Origin: Verrucomicrobium sp.
GTDB taxonomy: Bacteria > Verrucomicrobiota > Verrucomicrobiia > Methylacidiphilales > GAS474
Assembly (NCBI GenBank): GCA_028283855.1
Contig: JAPWJX010000003.1
Coordinates: forward strand, 806,001-870,000
Reading direction: 5' to 3'
Length of the DNA: 64,000 bases
Shown here: one piece after another, positions 39,401 to 54,400 of the stretch
Layout of the letters: each line of letters opens with the position of its first letter
Numbering within the stretch: position 1 is the stretch's first letter
The notes under the pieces: generated by a model
The model's database searches: none
Seen by the model: only the letters and a program-made list of their open reading frames with translations
What the model was told of the DNA's origin: nothing
Translations under genes and position numbers: made by a program

Positions 39401-42400
39401 GGCGTCAATCAGCTGACCCTTTCCAACAACGGCGTGCTCACCGGCGTCCTGGCGCAGGCCGCCTCCGGCGCGGTGAACGTGAGCAATGCGGGGACGATCA
39501 CCGCGATCGACAAGGGCAACTACCTCGGAAGCGCCGTCGGCCTCTGGGCCACCAACGGCGGGACGGGCGGCGTCGCGGTGACCAACGCGGGCGCCATCAC
39601 GGCCTCGTCGGCGGGGACGCCTTCCTGGTCCGTGGCCAACCAGATCGGCTCCATGGCGGTGAAGGCGGTGGTGCTGAGTGACAGCGGGGCTTCCGGGCAG
39701 GTGGCCTTCACCAACTACGGGACGGTCAATGCGACGCTGCCGGCGGGCGGGATGAACGTGGTCGACATCACGTCCTACGCTTCGGGCGGCATCAGCGTGC
39801 TGAACACCAATCTGATTTCAGGCACGAATGGGACCTACGTGACGGCGCTTTACGCCAACCAGAATAGCACGGCCGGCGCGCTGGCGGTGACCAATTCGGG
39901 CACCATCAGCCTGGTCAATGCGGGAAATCCCTATGCGGTGAATCTTACCAGCGTGTCGGCGGGCGGCATCAACGTGCTGAATTCCGGCACGATTCTCATT
40001 ACGAACGGGGCGGGCGGCAGCGGCGGAATCGGCGTTCAGGCGGTGGAGAGCGGGAGCGGCGCGGTGGCGGTGAGCAATACCGGCGCCATCACGATTGCGG
40101 CCGCCTCGGGCTCGGTCCGGGGCGTGGTGGGCGTCGCCCAGGGCGGCGCGCTCTCCCTTTACAATGGCGGCACCATCACGATCACCACGGGCGGGTATCA
40201 CGGCCTCTACGCGCAACAAAACGGCGCGGGCGGCATCACGATCACCAATGCGGGCACGCTTTCCGTGCAGGCGAATAATTTGAGCTCCGGGCAAACGGGC
40301 ATCTATGCGGCCGTTAATTCCAGCGCGGGCGACATCGTGGTGAGCAACACGGGGGCGCTTTCCGTGGCGGGCTCCAATACGGCGACCAGCGTCGGCATCG
40401 ATCTGGAGCAGACCGGGGGAGGCCGGGCGGTGCTGGTCCTGACCACCAATCTTTCCGTGACCAGCGGCGCCTCCACCTACACGAACTCCGCCACGGCGGT
40501 GAAGATGGTGCAGTCCAGCGCGGCCAACACCAACCAGCTGGCTTTCACGAACGGGGGCGCGCTCAGCGTCCTGGAAACCAACGCCACAGGCAATGGCTAC
40601 GGCCTTTACCTTTCCAACGCGGGGACGGGGGGCGTTTCCCTGGTCAACGGATCGGCCATTGGCGCCACCAATGTCCAGACGACGAATACCACGGGCACCA
40701 ATGTCCTGACGGCCATTGCGGTTACTAACGGCGGCGGCTCGGCCGGCCTCTTCGTCAGCAACGGCGGGACGATCGACGTGCGGCAGGTCAGCAGCGGGGC
40801 CACGTCTAACTTCGAGTCGGTGATGGGCATCAGCGCCGACGACTCCGGGCTGGGGGCGGTTTCTGTCAGCAACACGGCGGCGATCAATGCCTGGGCCCTG
40901 GCCACCGCCTATGGAGCGGGCGGCTTCGGCATCCGCGTTTCGGAAAACAATGCGAGCAACACGGCCACGCTTTCCGTCTTCAACAGCGGGGCGATCAGCA
41001 ATACGGGGCTGGGCTCGGTCGCCATCACGGCGGTTTCCGGAGGAAAGGGCGCGGTCTCCGTGTGGAATAGCGGCGCGCTGGGCGTCACCGGCGGCGGGGG
41101 GAATGAGGCGGCCATCCGCGCCTCCAACACCAACGCCGCTTCCACGGGGCTGGTCAGCATTACCAATTACGGGGCCATCTCGGTTTTGGCCGGGAACAAC
41201 GCGCTGCCGGACATCGATGCCCTCAACTACGGCAGCGGCGGCGTGACGGTGCTCAACACCAACACCGTTCAGACCATCGGCTCTCCCTACAGCACCATGG
41301 GCATCCGCGCCATCGACTATCTGACCGGGACGACGGGGCTGGTGGCGGTCACCAATACCGGGGCGATCACGCTGCGGCACGCCAGCGCCGCCGGCACCGT
41401 TTACGGCATTGACGCGGAGAACTACGGCAGCGGCGGCGTGCTGGTCACCAACGGGGCCTCCATCTCCACGGTGGACGCCTCGCTGGGGAGCGTCTTCGGC
41501 GTTTACGCCGGGAATCGCGGGGCGGGCGCGATGAATGTGTATAACGACGGCGGGATCACGGTGAGCGGCCTCTACTCCTACGGCATCGACGCGGTCGGCT
41601 CGGGCCTGGGCGCCATCGCGGTCACGAACACCGCCGCCATCGCCGCCACGGGCAGCGGCAGCGGCGCGTGGGGCATCGTGGCCATCCAAAGCAACACGGC
41701 GGCGACGAGCGCCGTGGCGGTCAGCAACGCCGGCGTTCTGACCGTGCGCGACACGAACGGGGGCGCGGTTTACGGCATCGACGCGGAGAATGCGGGCGTG
41801 GGCGCCGTGACGGTAACGACGACGAATGTCTCCGTCACCACCAGCAATTCGACGAATAGCGGCAGTTCCGCCACGGCGGTGAAAATGGTGCTGGGGAACA
41901 TGACTAACGCCAGTCAGATGGCCTTCACCAACGCTTCCGGCAGCACGCTCTCCGTTCTGGAGACGAACGGCACGGCTTCCGGCTACGGGCTTTACGTCAG
42001 CAATTACGGGGCGGGCGGCGCCTTCGTCTCCAATGCGGGGGCGATCGCGGCGACGAACGTGGGGAGCAGCGCCACGGGCTCGATCGCCGATATCGCCGTG
42101 ATGGGGCGCTCCGTTGGGACGATCACGATCAGTAACGCGGGCTCGCTTTCCGCCGTGGGCGCGCAGGGCGCGGTGTATGGCGTGTATCTGACCAACCACG
42201 CGGTGAGCACCGTGGTGAACGGCGGCGCCATCAATGTTGCCAGCACGTCCGGCGCGGTCGAGGGGATCTACTCCTTCGGCGACGTCGGGCTTAATTCCGT
42301 CAGCAACCTCGGCACGATCACGGTGGCCAGCACCAGCGGGGCGGCCAAGGGGATGGAAACCTACAACAACGGCGGCGGCAATACCGCCGCCTACAACAGC

Positions 42401-45400
42401 GGCTCCATTTCCGTCACCGGCGGCGCGGTGCAGGGCATCTACATGGCCAACGCGGGGCTGGGGGGCATGACGGGGACCAATGCGGGCACCATCATCATCT
42501 CCGGCACGGGGGCGGCGGGCGGGCTGACGGCATTGCAGTCTTATCCCCCGCTCTCCACCACCAACGGCGTCACACTCACGAACAGCGGGACGATCACCGT
42601 CAGCGGCTCCAGCGCGACGGGCCTTTCCGGCACCATCCAGTACGGCAACGAGTATCTGAACGTGCTGAACACGGCGGCAGGCGCGGTGACGGTGACGGCC
42701 GGGAGCGGCACGGCGACCGGCGTCGTGGCGCTGAACCAAGCGACAAATACGACCACGGCGGTCACGCTGACGAACTTGGGCGCGGTCCTGGCCCAGGCGA
42801 CCAACGGCGGCTCGGCGATCGGCCTCGACGCGGAGACGGCGGGGACGGGCGCCTTGAGCCTGTTCACGACAAACGTGACGGCCAAGAGCGGCGGCGCTTC
42901 CTTGGGCGGTTCCGCCGTGGCGGTGAAGATGGTCATGGCCAATACGGCCAATACGAACCAGCTGGCCCTCACCAATATGGCGGGCAGCTCCCTCTCCGCC
43001 CTGGAGACGAACGCGGTACAGGCGGGCTACGGCGTCTATATGACGAATGCCGGCTCCGGCACGACCAGCTTCGTCAACGCCGGGGCGATTGCGGTGACCA
43101 ATGTCAGCACGCTGGCCACTAATATCACGGTCGGTTTGATGAGCGGTGTGTACGCGACCAATAGCGGTGCGGGAAATGTGTTTATGAGCAATGCGGGGAC
43201 GATCTCAGTTTCTGCCACGCAGCAGGGGACGGGCGCGCTGCAGCCGACGGGAATGATGGGCGTTTTTGGGCAGAGCTCCGGCACGGGGGCGGTGACGGCG
43301 AGCAACACGGGATCGATTCAAATCACCCCCAGCGTGTACAACGCCGACGTGTATGGCGTCCGTGCGCAGATCAGCGCGACAACGAACGCCAGTGCGGCGC
43401 AAGCTTACAATGGCGGATCCATTTCTCTGGTCTCCACCGGCCATGGCATTCTCTACGGCGTCGACGCGGAGAGCGTCGGCACCGGTGCGGCCTCCGCCCG
43501 GAATGACGGCACTATCTCCATCAATAGCGAGGGGAGCTACGGCATCTTCGCCTACAACGGCAATGCGGGCACCACCGGCCTCGCCGCGGCGACGAACGGC
43601 GGAAGCATTGCGATCAGCGTTCGCAATACTTCCGCCTCTACCGTCGGTATTGTGGGAGGAAATGTGGGGACCGGCGGGGTCAGTGTGGTCACGCTGGCCG
43701 GGAGCTCCTTATTAATCAACGACGCCTCTTACTTCGCCGACGCGATCACCGGCATTCAGGCTTATAACAGCGCCACCAATTCCACGGGGTCCGTGGTGGT
43801 TTCCAATGCGGGTGCCCTGACCCTGACAGACGGTGGCGGCCTGGCCACCTCGGCTGTCGGCATCGATGCCGGCACGGCGGGCCTGGGGACGCTCAGCGTC
43901 GTGACGACCAACGTGTCGGTGACCGCGATTGGCACCACGAATGCCTACAATATCTCCGCCACGGCGGTCCGCTTGACTCAGTCGAACGCGGCCAACACCA
44001 ACCAGCTGGCTTTCACTAATGCGGCGGGCAGCTCCTTGTCCGTGATGGAGACGAACGGGACGGCCAACGGCTACGCGCTCTACCTGTCCAATGCCGGAAC
44101 GGGGGGCCTCAGCCTGAGCAATGCGGCCGCCTTGTCGGCGACCAATGTTTCCGGCTTGGTGACCACTAATGGGGCTGTTTACGGCCTTTACGCCGCTTCG
44201 GGAGGCGGCGCGGTCAGCGTGAGCAATACGGCCGCCGTCAGCGCGGTCAACCGGGCGACGACGACCAACGCCATCGGCGCGGCCTACGCCATCGACGTGG
44301 AGAGCGGGGGAACCGCCGCCGTTACTATCTATAATGCCGGCGCGCTGACGGCCAAGGGGACGGGCGTCTACGGCATCCGCGCCCTGCTGACGAACAGCGC
44401 CGCGACGGGCGCGCTGAAGGTGACCAATTACGGGACGATCACGGCGCTCGACCCCGGAGCGGTGGCCTACGGCATCGACGCGGAGACGGCGGGCACCGGC
44501 GGGGTCGTGGTGCTAAATACCAACACGGTGACCGCGGAGGGCGGTGGCGCGGGCGGGGTCGGTATTTACGCCCTCTCCAGCAACACGGATACGACGAACG
44601 GGGCGGCGGTGGCGGTGACGAACACCGGCGCGATCGTGGCCGGGGACGTCTTGGGCGGCTCCGCCCGGGGCATTTTCGCCGAGAACGACGGGCGGGGCGG
44701 CATCCTGGTGAGCAATGCCGGCAGCCTGGCGGTGACCAGCTCCAACGCCGGGGCCGTGGGCATCAAGACCGCCGACCTTCTCAATTCCGACGCCACGGTG
44801 ATCACGAACCTGGGGGCGATCGTCGCGCAGGATATCGGGACGGGGGCGGCCTACGGCATCGACGCGGAAAACAACCCGGCGGGCTCTTACTTCGGCAACA
44901 CCTCCTCCATCACCGTCTACACCTCCAACACGGTGACGGCGCTCTCCACCAATGGAAACGCCTATGGCGTCTACGAGACGGACAACTTCAGCTACGGCGA
45001 CATGCGGGCGACCAATGCCGGTGTGATCCAGGCTGTGGCGGCCGGCTCCGGCGCGGCTTACGGCATCGCTATCAAAAATGCGGGTGTCATTTCCGATCTG
45101 GTGAACAACCTGGCGGGCGCCACTGTAAGCGCAAGCAGCGGCGCCGGGGGGGCCGTCGGCGTGTGGCTTGCGGGAAATAATGGCGGAACATTGAGCAATG
45201 CGGGGACGATTGCGGCGGTTGCCACCAACGGCGGCACCGCCGTCGGCGCCTCCCTGGAGGGGAGTCTGAACATTTATAACCTGGGCACCGGCTCTATTTC
45301 CGCAAATAGCACCGGCGGGGGGGCTTATGGATTCTATATCGTCGCTGCCGGGAATGGGACCGTATCCATGCTGAATATGACGGGGGGCGCCATTTCCGCC

Positions 45401-48400
45401 GCCGCCACGGCGGGGCCGGCTTTCGGCGTCACCATTGTGGCTTTTCACACTTCTGACGCCGTCACCAACCAGGCGGGGGCCTCCATTACGGCGAACGGGA
45501 CCAACGGGTCCTACGGCCTCTACCTGCTCGACACCTACAGCACGGGCGGCGTCCAATCGATCCTCAACGGGGGAACGATCTCCGCCACCAACGGCAGTGG
45601 CGCCGGATTGGCCATGGCGCTGGGCGTGACGAATACGGGAGACGGCGGGGCGATCACGGCAAGCAACACGGGCGCCCTGTCGGCCTCTTCCGCCGGCGGA
45701 TCGGCCTATGGCATGGCGGTGAGCAACGGGAACGCCTCTCTCACCGCCTTTAACGGGGGGACGATCCAGGCTTCCGCGTCGAATGCGGCGGCCTTTGCCT
45801 ATGGGGTGATGGCCGCCAGCTCCGGCACGAACGCGCTTACGGTCAGCAACGGCGCGGTGGGCAGCGTGACGGTGACGGGCGGCGCGACGGCCATCGGCCT
45901 CTCCGCGGTCGCGTCGAGCACGGGCGCCGTCCAGGTAGTCAACCAGGGCGCGGTGGCGGTCACGAACATGCTGACGAATTTCACCGCCGGCAGCGTGGGC
46001 AGCTACGGCGTTTACGCGCAGGGGAACGGGGGGATCTCCGTGCTCAACTCAAACGGAGCGACCATTTCCCTGGTCCAGGATGCCTCCTCCACATCGACCA
46101 ACGGCTATCTCTACGGCATCGGGGCCTATAGCTACGACAGCGGCACGAGCAACAGCCTGAACGTCACCAACGCCGGCTCGATCACCGGCTCCGCCGGCGC
46201 GGAGGTGCTGCGCGGCATTCTCGCCCAAAGTCTGGCCACGAACGGCGCGGACAGCGCCTATGTCCTGAATTCCGGGACGATTTCCCTGACCAACACCGGC
46301 ACCTTGGCCAACCCCACCGGCATCCTGGGAACCTTCGTGGGAAGCCATGCCGGCTTTATCACGAATACGGGGACCATTTCCGTCCTCAGCGCCTACCAGG
46401 GCTACGGCATCCAGGCTTCCGCCCAGTCCGCCTTGAACATTCTCAACAGCGGCCAGATCAACGTGGTGGGACGGGGAATGTATGGCATCTACGTCACGAG
46501 TGGAGGGGCTGTGGCGGTGACCAACCAGGCGGCGGGCACGATCGTGGCCAGCAATTCCTTAGCCACCAGCCTCACTCCCGCCACGGGCATCTACGTCATG
46601 GAGAGCGACACCAACACGGGGACCATCTTCATCTCCAACGCGGGGACGGTCACGGCCACCGGCCAGGGCGCGGGCGGGGCGATCGGCCTCTACGCGGCGA
46701 ACACGAACACGGCGGGGACCTCCGGCATCACCATCTCGAATACGGGGAGCGTCACGGCCACGGACGCCAGCGGCGCGTCGACCGGCATCAACGCCGTGAC
46801 CTACGGCACGGGGGGCATCGCCCTCTTCGGCTCCGCGGCCAGCGTGGTCAATGCCACCGGCACCAACGGGACGACCGGCATCAAGGCGTACGAGTCTTCC
46901 GCTACGGCGACGAATTCCGCGGTGAACGTGACGAACCTGGGGGCGGTCAACGTGACGAATACCCAGGGCGGCGCCGCCTACGGCATCGACGCGCAGAACG
47001 CCGCCTACCAAGGGGCGGTTTGGGTCAGCAACGGCGGGGCGGTGACGGTGAATTCCACCAACGGCTCCGCGATCCGGGTGATCCAGGCGATGACTTCGAA
47101 CTATTCCGGGGCCGCCACGCTGCTCAACAGCGGCGTGGTGACGATCAACGGCCAGTCCGTCACCGGTCTCGACGCCCAGAATTATGTTTCCGGCGGGGCC
47201 ATCACGCTGGCCAACTATACCAACGTCAACGTGACGGGCACGGCCACGGCGACCGGCCTCTACGCGACCAACGGCTACGCGGGGGCAAATGTCTACAACG
47301 GCGGGGCGGTTTCCGTGGTCTCCACGACGGGGAACGCCTCCGGCATCGTCAATTTGAGCGTCGGGCTGGCGGGTAATTATACGACGAACTGGGGCGCTCT
47401 CACCGTGAGCGGCAGCCGGGCGACGGGCATCTACGCCTCCACGGCCAACCTCATCTCCACGGTGAGCAACACAGGCACCATCACGGTCAACGCCACGGGC
47501 GCCGATTGGACGACGACCAACCAATGGTCGGCGACCGGCCAGACCGCCGGCTTCATCAGCGGCTCGAACACCGCGGCGGCGACCGGCATCGACGTGGAGG
47601 ATGCCGACGTGTTTGGCGGAACGATAGCGGTTTCCGCCTTCAACTCCGGCACGATCCTGGGATCCAGCGCGGGCGGGTCGATGGTGGGCATCTACGCGGC
47701 CAAGTTCGGCGGGAGCAAGGGGGTCCTGGTCGACAATGCCGGGTCGATCGGCACGGCGACCAACGCCCTTTCCGGCGTCAACGTCAGCGGCATCTACGCC
47801 GGGGCGGCGGGCTATGTCTCCGTCACCAACCGCGCGGGCGGCGCGATTTACGTCCAGGACCTGGCGGGCGGCACGGCGGCGGCCTACGGCATCAACGCGG
47901 TCAGCGGCGGCGCCAACGCGGGCCAGACCGACCTGGTCACCAACGCCGGGACCATTTCCGTGGCAGGCGGCGACACGGGGGGCTACGCGATCTCCCTGGC
48001 GGATACCAATGCCGCCTCGACCAATAACCTGGCCGTGAATAATACCGGCACCCTCCTGGTCCAGACGCCCGGGGGCAACGCCTATGGCATCTTTGCGGCG
48101 GCGGCGGGAACGGGGGGTGTTTCCGTGAGCAACGGGGGGTCGATCGGCACGGCTTCCAATCCCGTTTCCGGCGCGGCGGCGACCGGCATCCTGGCCCAGG
48201 GGAACGCTTTTGTGAGTGTGACGAACGGGGCCTCCGGCTCCATCTACGTGCAAAACACGGGGACGGGGACCAACCAGGGCCACGCGATCACGGCTCTGAG
48301 CCAGGGTTCGAGCGGCAGCGTGATAGTTTCCAACGCGGGCTACGTGCAGGCGGTCGGCGGCAGCAACAGCCGGGTGACGGCCATCAACGCGCAGATCACG

Positions 48401-51400
48401 TCGGCGTCCAATACCGGCGCGGTGACGGTGAGCAACACGGGAACCCTCTTCGTCAGCGAGTTGACCCCGGGCGCGGGCAACGTCTACATGCAGAACAACG
48501 GCACGGGGGCCTCCACGTTCTTCAACTTGGCGGGAGGCATCCTCACCAACGCGGGGACCGCGGGCTACGCGGTCTATCTTTATAATAGCAACACCGCAGC
48601 GAGCGGCGCCGTCACCGCGACCAACTGGGGTGCGATCACGTCCCAAGGCAACGGCATCCAGATTTCCAATGCGGGGTCGGGCATCAGCGTGGTGTTTAAC
48701 GGTTCCGGGGGCAGCATCGTCAGCTCCAACGGAGCGGCCATCCAGGTGATCAACACCTCGGGGACGGGTTACGCCACATTCCGCAACGCCGGATCGCTGG
48801 CGGCGTTGGGATCGGGCGGAAGCGGCATTTACCTGAGCAACACCGTGGCCGCGGCCAACGGGGTCCTGACGAACTTGGGCACGATCGTGGCGACCAACAA
48901 CGGCGTGGGCATGAACGCGACCAGCACGGGCTATCTCTATATACTCAACGACACCAACGGCGTCATCACCGTGGCAGGGAGCGGGAGCGGCATCAACGCC
49001 CTGGAGAACGGCGCGCACAGCCTCCTCATCAGCAACGCGGGCGCGATCAACGCCTCCGTGGGCGCGGCCGGCATTGTGGTGGATAGTCAAAACAGCAATC
49101 TGAACACCTTCGTCGAAAACGGGGTCAACGGCGTGATCGCCATCGACAGCGGCTACGGCATCAAAAGCCTGACCACCAACGGCGGCGCGGCGGCGGCGCG
49201 CTACATCAGCAACAACGGCAGCATTACGGCTTCCGGTTCCGGGACGGCAATTTACGCGACGAATTCCATGGGGGCGACGGCTAGCACGGTCGTCACAAAC
49301 GGCGGGACTATCCTGGTCGGCAGCGGAAACGGCATCCAGGTGGCGGGTAATGGCGTCGTCGGCGTGACCAATGCGGCGGCGGGCAGCATCACCGTTACCA
49401 ACGGGGGGGCAGGCATCAACGTGCTGGGCAGCGGGACTAGCAGCTCCCCTGTCTCCATCACCAATCTGGGCACGGTCAACGCCCAGGGGACCTCCACCGG
49501 CATCCTGGTCCAGACCACCGGCACGCAGGCGATCCGGGTCCTCAACAGCAACGGCGCCACGATCAATTTCGCGAATGGCGCCGGGATAAAGGCGATCAAC
49601 ACCGATACCAACGCCAACGTCTATCTCACCAACCAGGGCACCCTGGCCGGAGGCGACGGCGTGGGCATGTATGGCTCCAATTCCGTCGCGGGGGCCACCA
49701 TGAATTTGACGAATCTGGGCTCCATCACGGTGTCCAACGGAACCGGCATGCTGCTGACCAACGCCGGGACGGGCGGGAATCTGGACAACGGCGTGGGCGG
49801 CGTCATCACGGTGACGGGCGCGGGCGTCGGCATGCGCCTGGTCGATTCGGGCGCCACCGGCCTGTGGGCCCGGAATTACGGGACGATCCACGCGGGGGCG
49901 GGCGTCGGCATCCTGGTGGAGCGGACGAGCAGTGTGGCCATCGGCGCCTGGAACATTGCGGGCGGGCTGATCGACTTCACCAGCGGCATCGGCATGGAGG
50001 TGATCAATACGAACACCTCCGGCCTCCTTTACGCCTACAATGACGGCACCCTGACCGGCACCGGAAGCGGCACGGGCATCTACGTCACCAACTCCGTGAC
50101 CAATGCCGCCCTCACGGTGACCAACGGCGGCGCCATCACGGTGGCGAACGGCGACGGCATCTCCGTCGTCACCGCGGGCGCGGTGGACGCGCGGAACAGC
50201 GCGGGCGGCACCATCACGGTGACGGGCATCGGCATCGGCATCCACATCGTCGAAAACGGTTCGGGGGCGATGACGGTCACCAACGCCGGCACCATTATCC
50301 TGACCGGCACCGGCGGCACCGGCATCCTGGCCACCAACCTGACCACCGGCGGCGGCACGGAAACCGTCACCAACACCGGCTCCATCACCAACACCCTCAG
50401 CGCCACCTACGCCATCTACGCGGCGAATAACGACACCAACGGGGTCACGGTGAGCAACACGGGAACGGCCTCCGTCTCCAGCACGAACGGGGCGGCCTAC
50501 GGCGTCTACGCCTCCAGCGGCGCCGGCAGCGGTCCGGTCGCGGTGATTGACGGGGGATGGCTGGGCACGAACGGGGCGGCGATTTCCGGCAACGGCGCCT
50601 ATGGCATCTACGCCTCCGGGAACGGGGCGGTGACGGCCAGCGTGCTGACGAACAGCGGGATCTACGTGCAGAATCAGGCGGGCGCGGCCAATGCGGTCTA
50701 TGGCATCTATGCGGTGACCGCCGATGCGGGCGCGGGCGGGACGGTCCAGGCATCCAACGGCGGCACGATCACCGTGACGGGCCTGGCGAGCAACAGCACC
50801 TATGGCATCGCCCTTTTCAACACGAACGCCGCGGGCGCTGACGGGGTGACGGTGAGCAACGCGGGCCTCCTGACCGTGAGCAATAGCGGCGGCTTGGTCG
50901 CAAGCAACGCGGGCGGGCTGGTCACCGGCATCGACGCGGAGAGCGCTGGCCTGGGGGCCGTCATCGCCTATAATTCCGGGACCATCGCGCTGACCGGCAA
51001 CAATGTCACCGGCATCAAGGCCCTGGAAAGCAATACGGGCTCCACGGCGCAGCTGGTCGTCAGCAATACGGGCGCCATCAGCATTGGCGCCGCCGTCCGC
51101 GCCGTGGGGATCAGCGCGGAGAACGACGGCAACGGCGGCATCCTCATCGTCAATGCGGGCGGAACCATCCTCATTCCCAGCGGCATTCCTGCATCCACCG
51201 CCATTCTGGCCGTCAACAAGGGCTCCGGCGCCGTCACCATCAGCAACAGCGGCTCCCTCTCCATTGGCGCCAACGGCAAAAACCCCTCCTACGGCGTGAT
51301 GGCCCTGAGCACCTCCACGGGTTCCAACGGGCTGGTCTCCGTCGTCTCCCAGGGAGGTGCGGGGATCAGTCTGGCAAACTTCGGCAGCTCCGGGGTCACC

Positions 51401-54400
51401 AATACTTGGGGCGGCCTGAACACATCCTCCTTGACCGGAATCGATGCCGAAAACGCGGGTAGCGGGGGTGTGCAGGTCGACGCGGCCACCCCCGTGACCC
51501 TGGTGCTCTATTCCAATGCTCCTGGGGTGGCCACCGGCATCTACGCCGCCGCGCAAAACGGCGGCAGCGTGGCTGTGACCAATCGCGGCGTCATGACCGT
51601 TACCAATTTTTCTGGTGCGGCCGCCTACGGCGTGGACGCTTCCGTGCTGGGATCCGGCGCTCTGGCCGTCACCAATCGCGGCTCCATCAGCGTCGATGGC
51701 ACTGGCGCCACCGCGATCCGCGCTCTGGCCACCAGCGCGACGAACACGAACACGGTGACGGTCCTCAATTACGGGACCCTGAGGGCGACCGATCCGGGGG
51801 CCCAGTCCATCGGCATCGACGCGGAGACCGCGGGCACGGGCGGCGTGAGCGTGCTCAACACCAACTCGATCACGGCCATCGGCGACGGCGGGGGCGGCTA
51901 CGGAATTTACGCCCGAGCCAGCAATACGGGCGCGACGGGCACGGTATCCGTGAGCAACAGCGGGGCCATCGCGGCGAGCGACACGAACAACGCTTCCGCC
52001 GTCGGCATCTGGGCGGAGAATGACGGCACGGGCGGAGTGGCGGTGGTCAACACGGGCGCGCTAAGCGTCTATTCCGGTTTGACGAATTCCGGCAATGCCG
52101 CCGTGGGTATCTACGCCATCGGCCGGGGCGCGGTGACGGTGAGCAATGCGGCGGCGATCACCGTAAGTAACGGGCCCGGCGTCCACATGACCACGCCTTC
52201 CTACGGAATCCTGGCGGTGACGGGGGACGCGACGAACGGCGCCAGCCTGACGGTGAGCAACACGGGCACCATCACGAACCAGGGCTACGGCGCGACCGCC
52301 TACGGCATCGTGGCCCTCAATACCAATGCGGCGGGCGCGGACGCGGTGACGCTGTACAACGCGGCGGCCATCTACGCGACGAACGCGTCCGGGCTGTCCC
52401 TGGGGCTGGACGCGGAGACGGCGGGCACGGGCGCCGTCACCATCCAGACCACCAACGCGCTGACCGTCATCGGGGCCAATCACAGCTATGCCATCCGGGC
52501 GGCGAGCACGGGAACGGGCACCACGGGGCTGGTTTCCGTCACCAACTCCGGGGTGGTGACGAATATCAACAGCGGTCTGGCCCTCGACGCGGAGAACTAT
52601 GGCACGGGTGGCGTGGCGGTGCTCAATACCGGCACGCTCTATTCTTCCGGGACGGACCAGGGGGCCTATGGTGTCGCGGCGCTGGGTAAGAAGTCAGGCG
52701 CCTCCGGCCTTGTTTCAGTGACCAACAGCGGCGTGATTGCGGTGGTTTCCGGTGGGGGCAGCTATGCCGCAACCAACACCGTCGGCGGGCTCGATTTGGC
52801 GGCGGTGACCGGCATCGACGCGGAGAATGCCGGAGACGGCGGCGTGGCCGTCTACAATCAGGCGGGCGGGAGTGTGGCGGTTTCCGGCGGAATCGAAAGC
52901 GTCGGCATTTACGCGGGCGGCGCGGGCAACGGGATCATCGCGGTAACCAATAGCGGGACGGTGACCGCGTCGGCCAGCAGTAACAGCATGGCCATCCAGG
53001 TTCTGAACCGCGGCACGAATTCGACCACGGTGCTGAATGCGGCCGGCGCCAGCGTGACCGCCGCGGGCGGGACGGGGACGGCCACGGCGATCCAGGCCTA
53101 TAATTTGGCGACCAACTCCACGGCCGCCCTCAATGTGACCAACTATGGGGCGATCACCGCCTCCAACAACCTCCTTAACGGCAGCGCCATCGCCATTGAT
53201 GTGAAGACGGCGGGCTTGGGCGCGATCAGCTTGGTGAACACCTCGTCGATCACGGTCACGATCAGCCCCTTTGTCTCCACCAACACGGTGGGCGGCGCCA
53301 GCGTCATCCGCCTGGCCCAGTCCAATGCGGCCAACACCAACCAGCTGGCCTTTACCAACGGGGCGGGGACGACGCTCTCCGTCGTGGAAACCAACGCCAC
53401 AGGGGCTGGCTACGGCGTCTACGCGACCAACGCGGGCACGGGCGGCATCAGCCTGGTCAACGGGGGAACGGTTTCCTTGAGCCAATACAGCACCCTGGGA
53501 ACGGGGACCTCCGGCGGATACCTGGCCGGCCTCTATGCCTACAATTCCGGGGCGGGCGCCCTTTTCGTCAGCAACGGGGGGACAATCACCCTCACGGCGG
53601 GGCAAAGCCAGAATTACACGCAGTACGGCATGGTCGGGATCTCCGCCCAAAATGCCGGGCTCGGCACCCTGACGGTGAGCAACACGGGGACGGTCCAGAT
53701 CAATCAAAGCATCTACTCTGTGGGCGCGGCTTTCGCCGGCATTCAGGCGTGGAGCTCCCTGACGAACAACACAAACGCCGTTCAGGTTTTTAATGGCGGG
53801 AGCATCTCCCTCACCTCCGCCGGTCACGGGGTGGAATCCGGCATCGATGCGGAGACGTGGGGAACGGGCGGCGTTTCCGTGCTGAATAACGGAAGCATCT
53901 CGATCAATAGCGAATCAGGAAACGGCATCGCCGCCCTCCAGAACAACACGGGCGCCACGGGCCTGGTCTCCGTCACCAATGGCGGGACGGTGACGGTGAG
54001 CAACCGCAGCAATACCCTTTCTTCCTACGGCATTCTGGCGGGCAACGCGGGCGCCGGCGGCGTCAGCTTGGTGGTGCTGGCGGGTGGCTCCACCACCCTC
54101 GTCGATTCCTCCTTCTATGCCGACTCGATCACCGGATTGAGGGCCTACAATAGTGCGACGACCTCCACGAGCGCGGTTTCTGTCTCCAACGCGAGCGCCC
54201 TGGCCATGACGGATACGGGGGCGGGCGGCACCATCGCCGTCGGCATCGATGCCAGCACGGCGGGGTTGGGAACCCTGAGCGTCCTGACGACTAACGTGAC
54301 GGTGGCGGCTTACAGCGTCGTGGGCGCCGACAGCAACTCCGCCACGGCGGTGAGGCTGGCGCAATCCAACGCGGCGAACACGAACCAGCTGTCTTTCACC

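Noticed and set aside
46559-51556. Very long minus-strand open frames in the giant-gene region, up to 1,665 codons (also 39818-42739, 56360-59200, 59318-63280).
   Set aside because: They are codon-for-codon reverse complements of the sense frame and stay open only because the sense frame lacks TTA, CTA and TCA codons. Their translations are Arg/His/Asp-rich nonsense without domains, whereas the plus frame has a signal peptide and coherent repeats.
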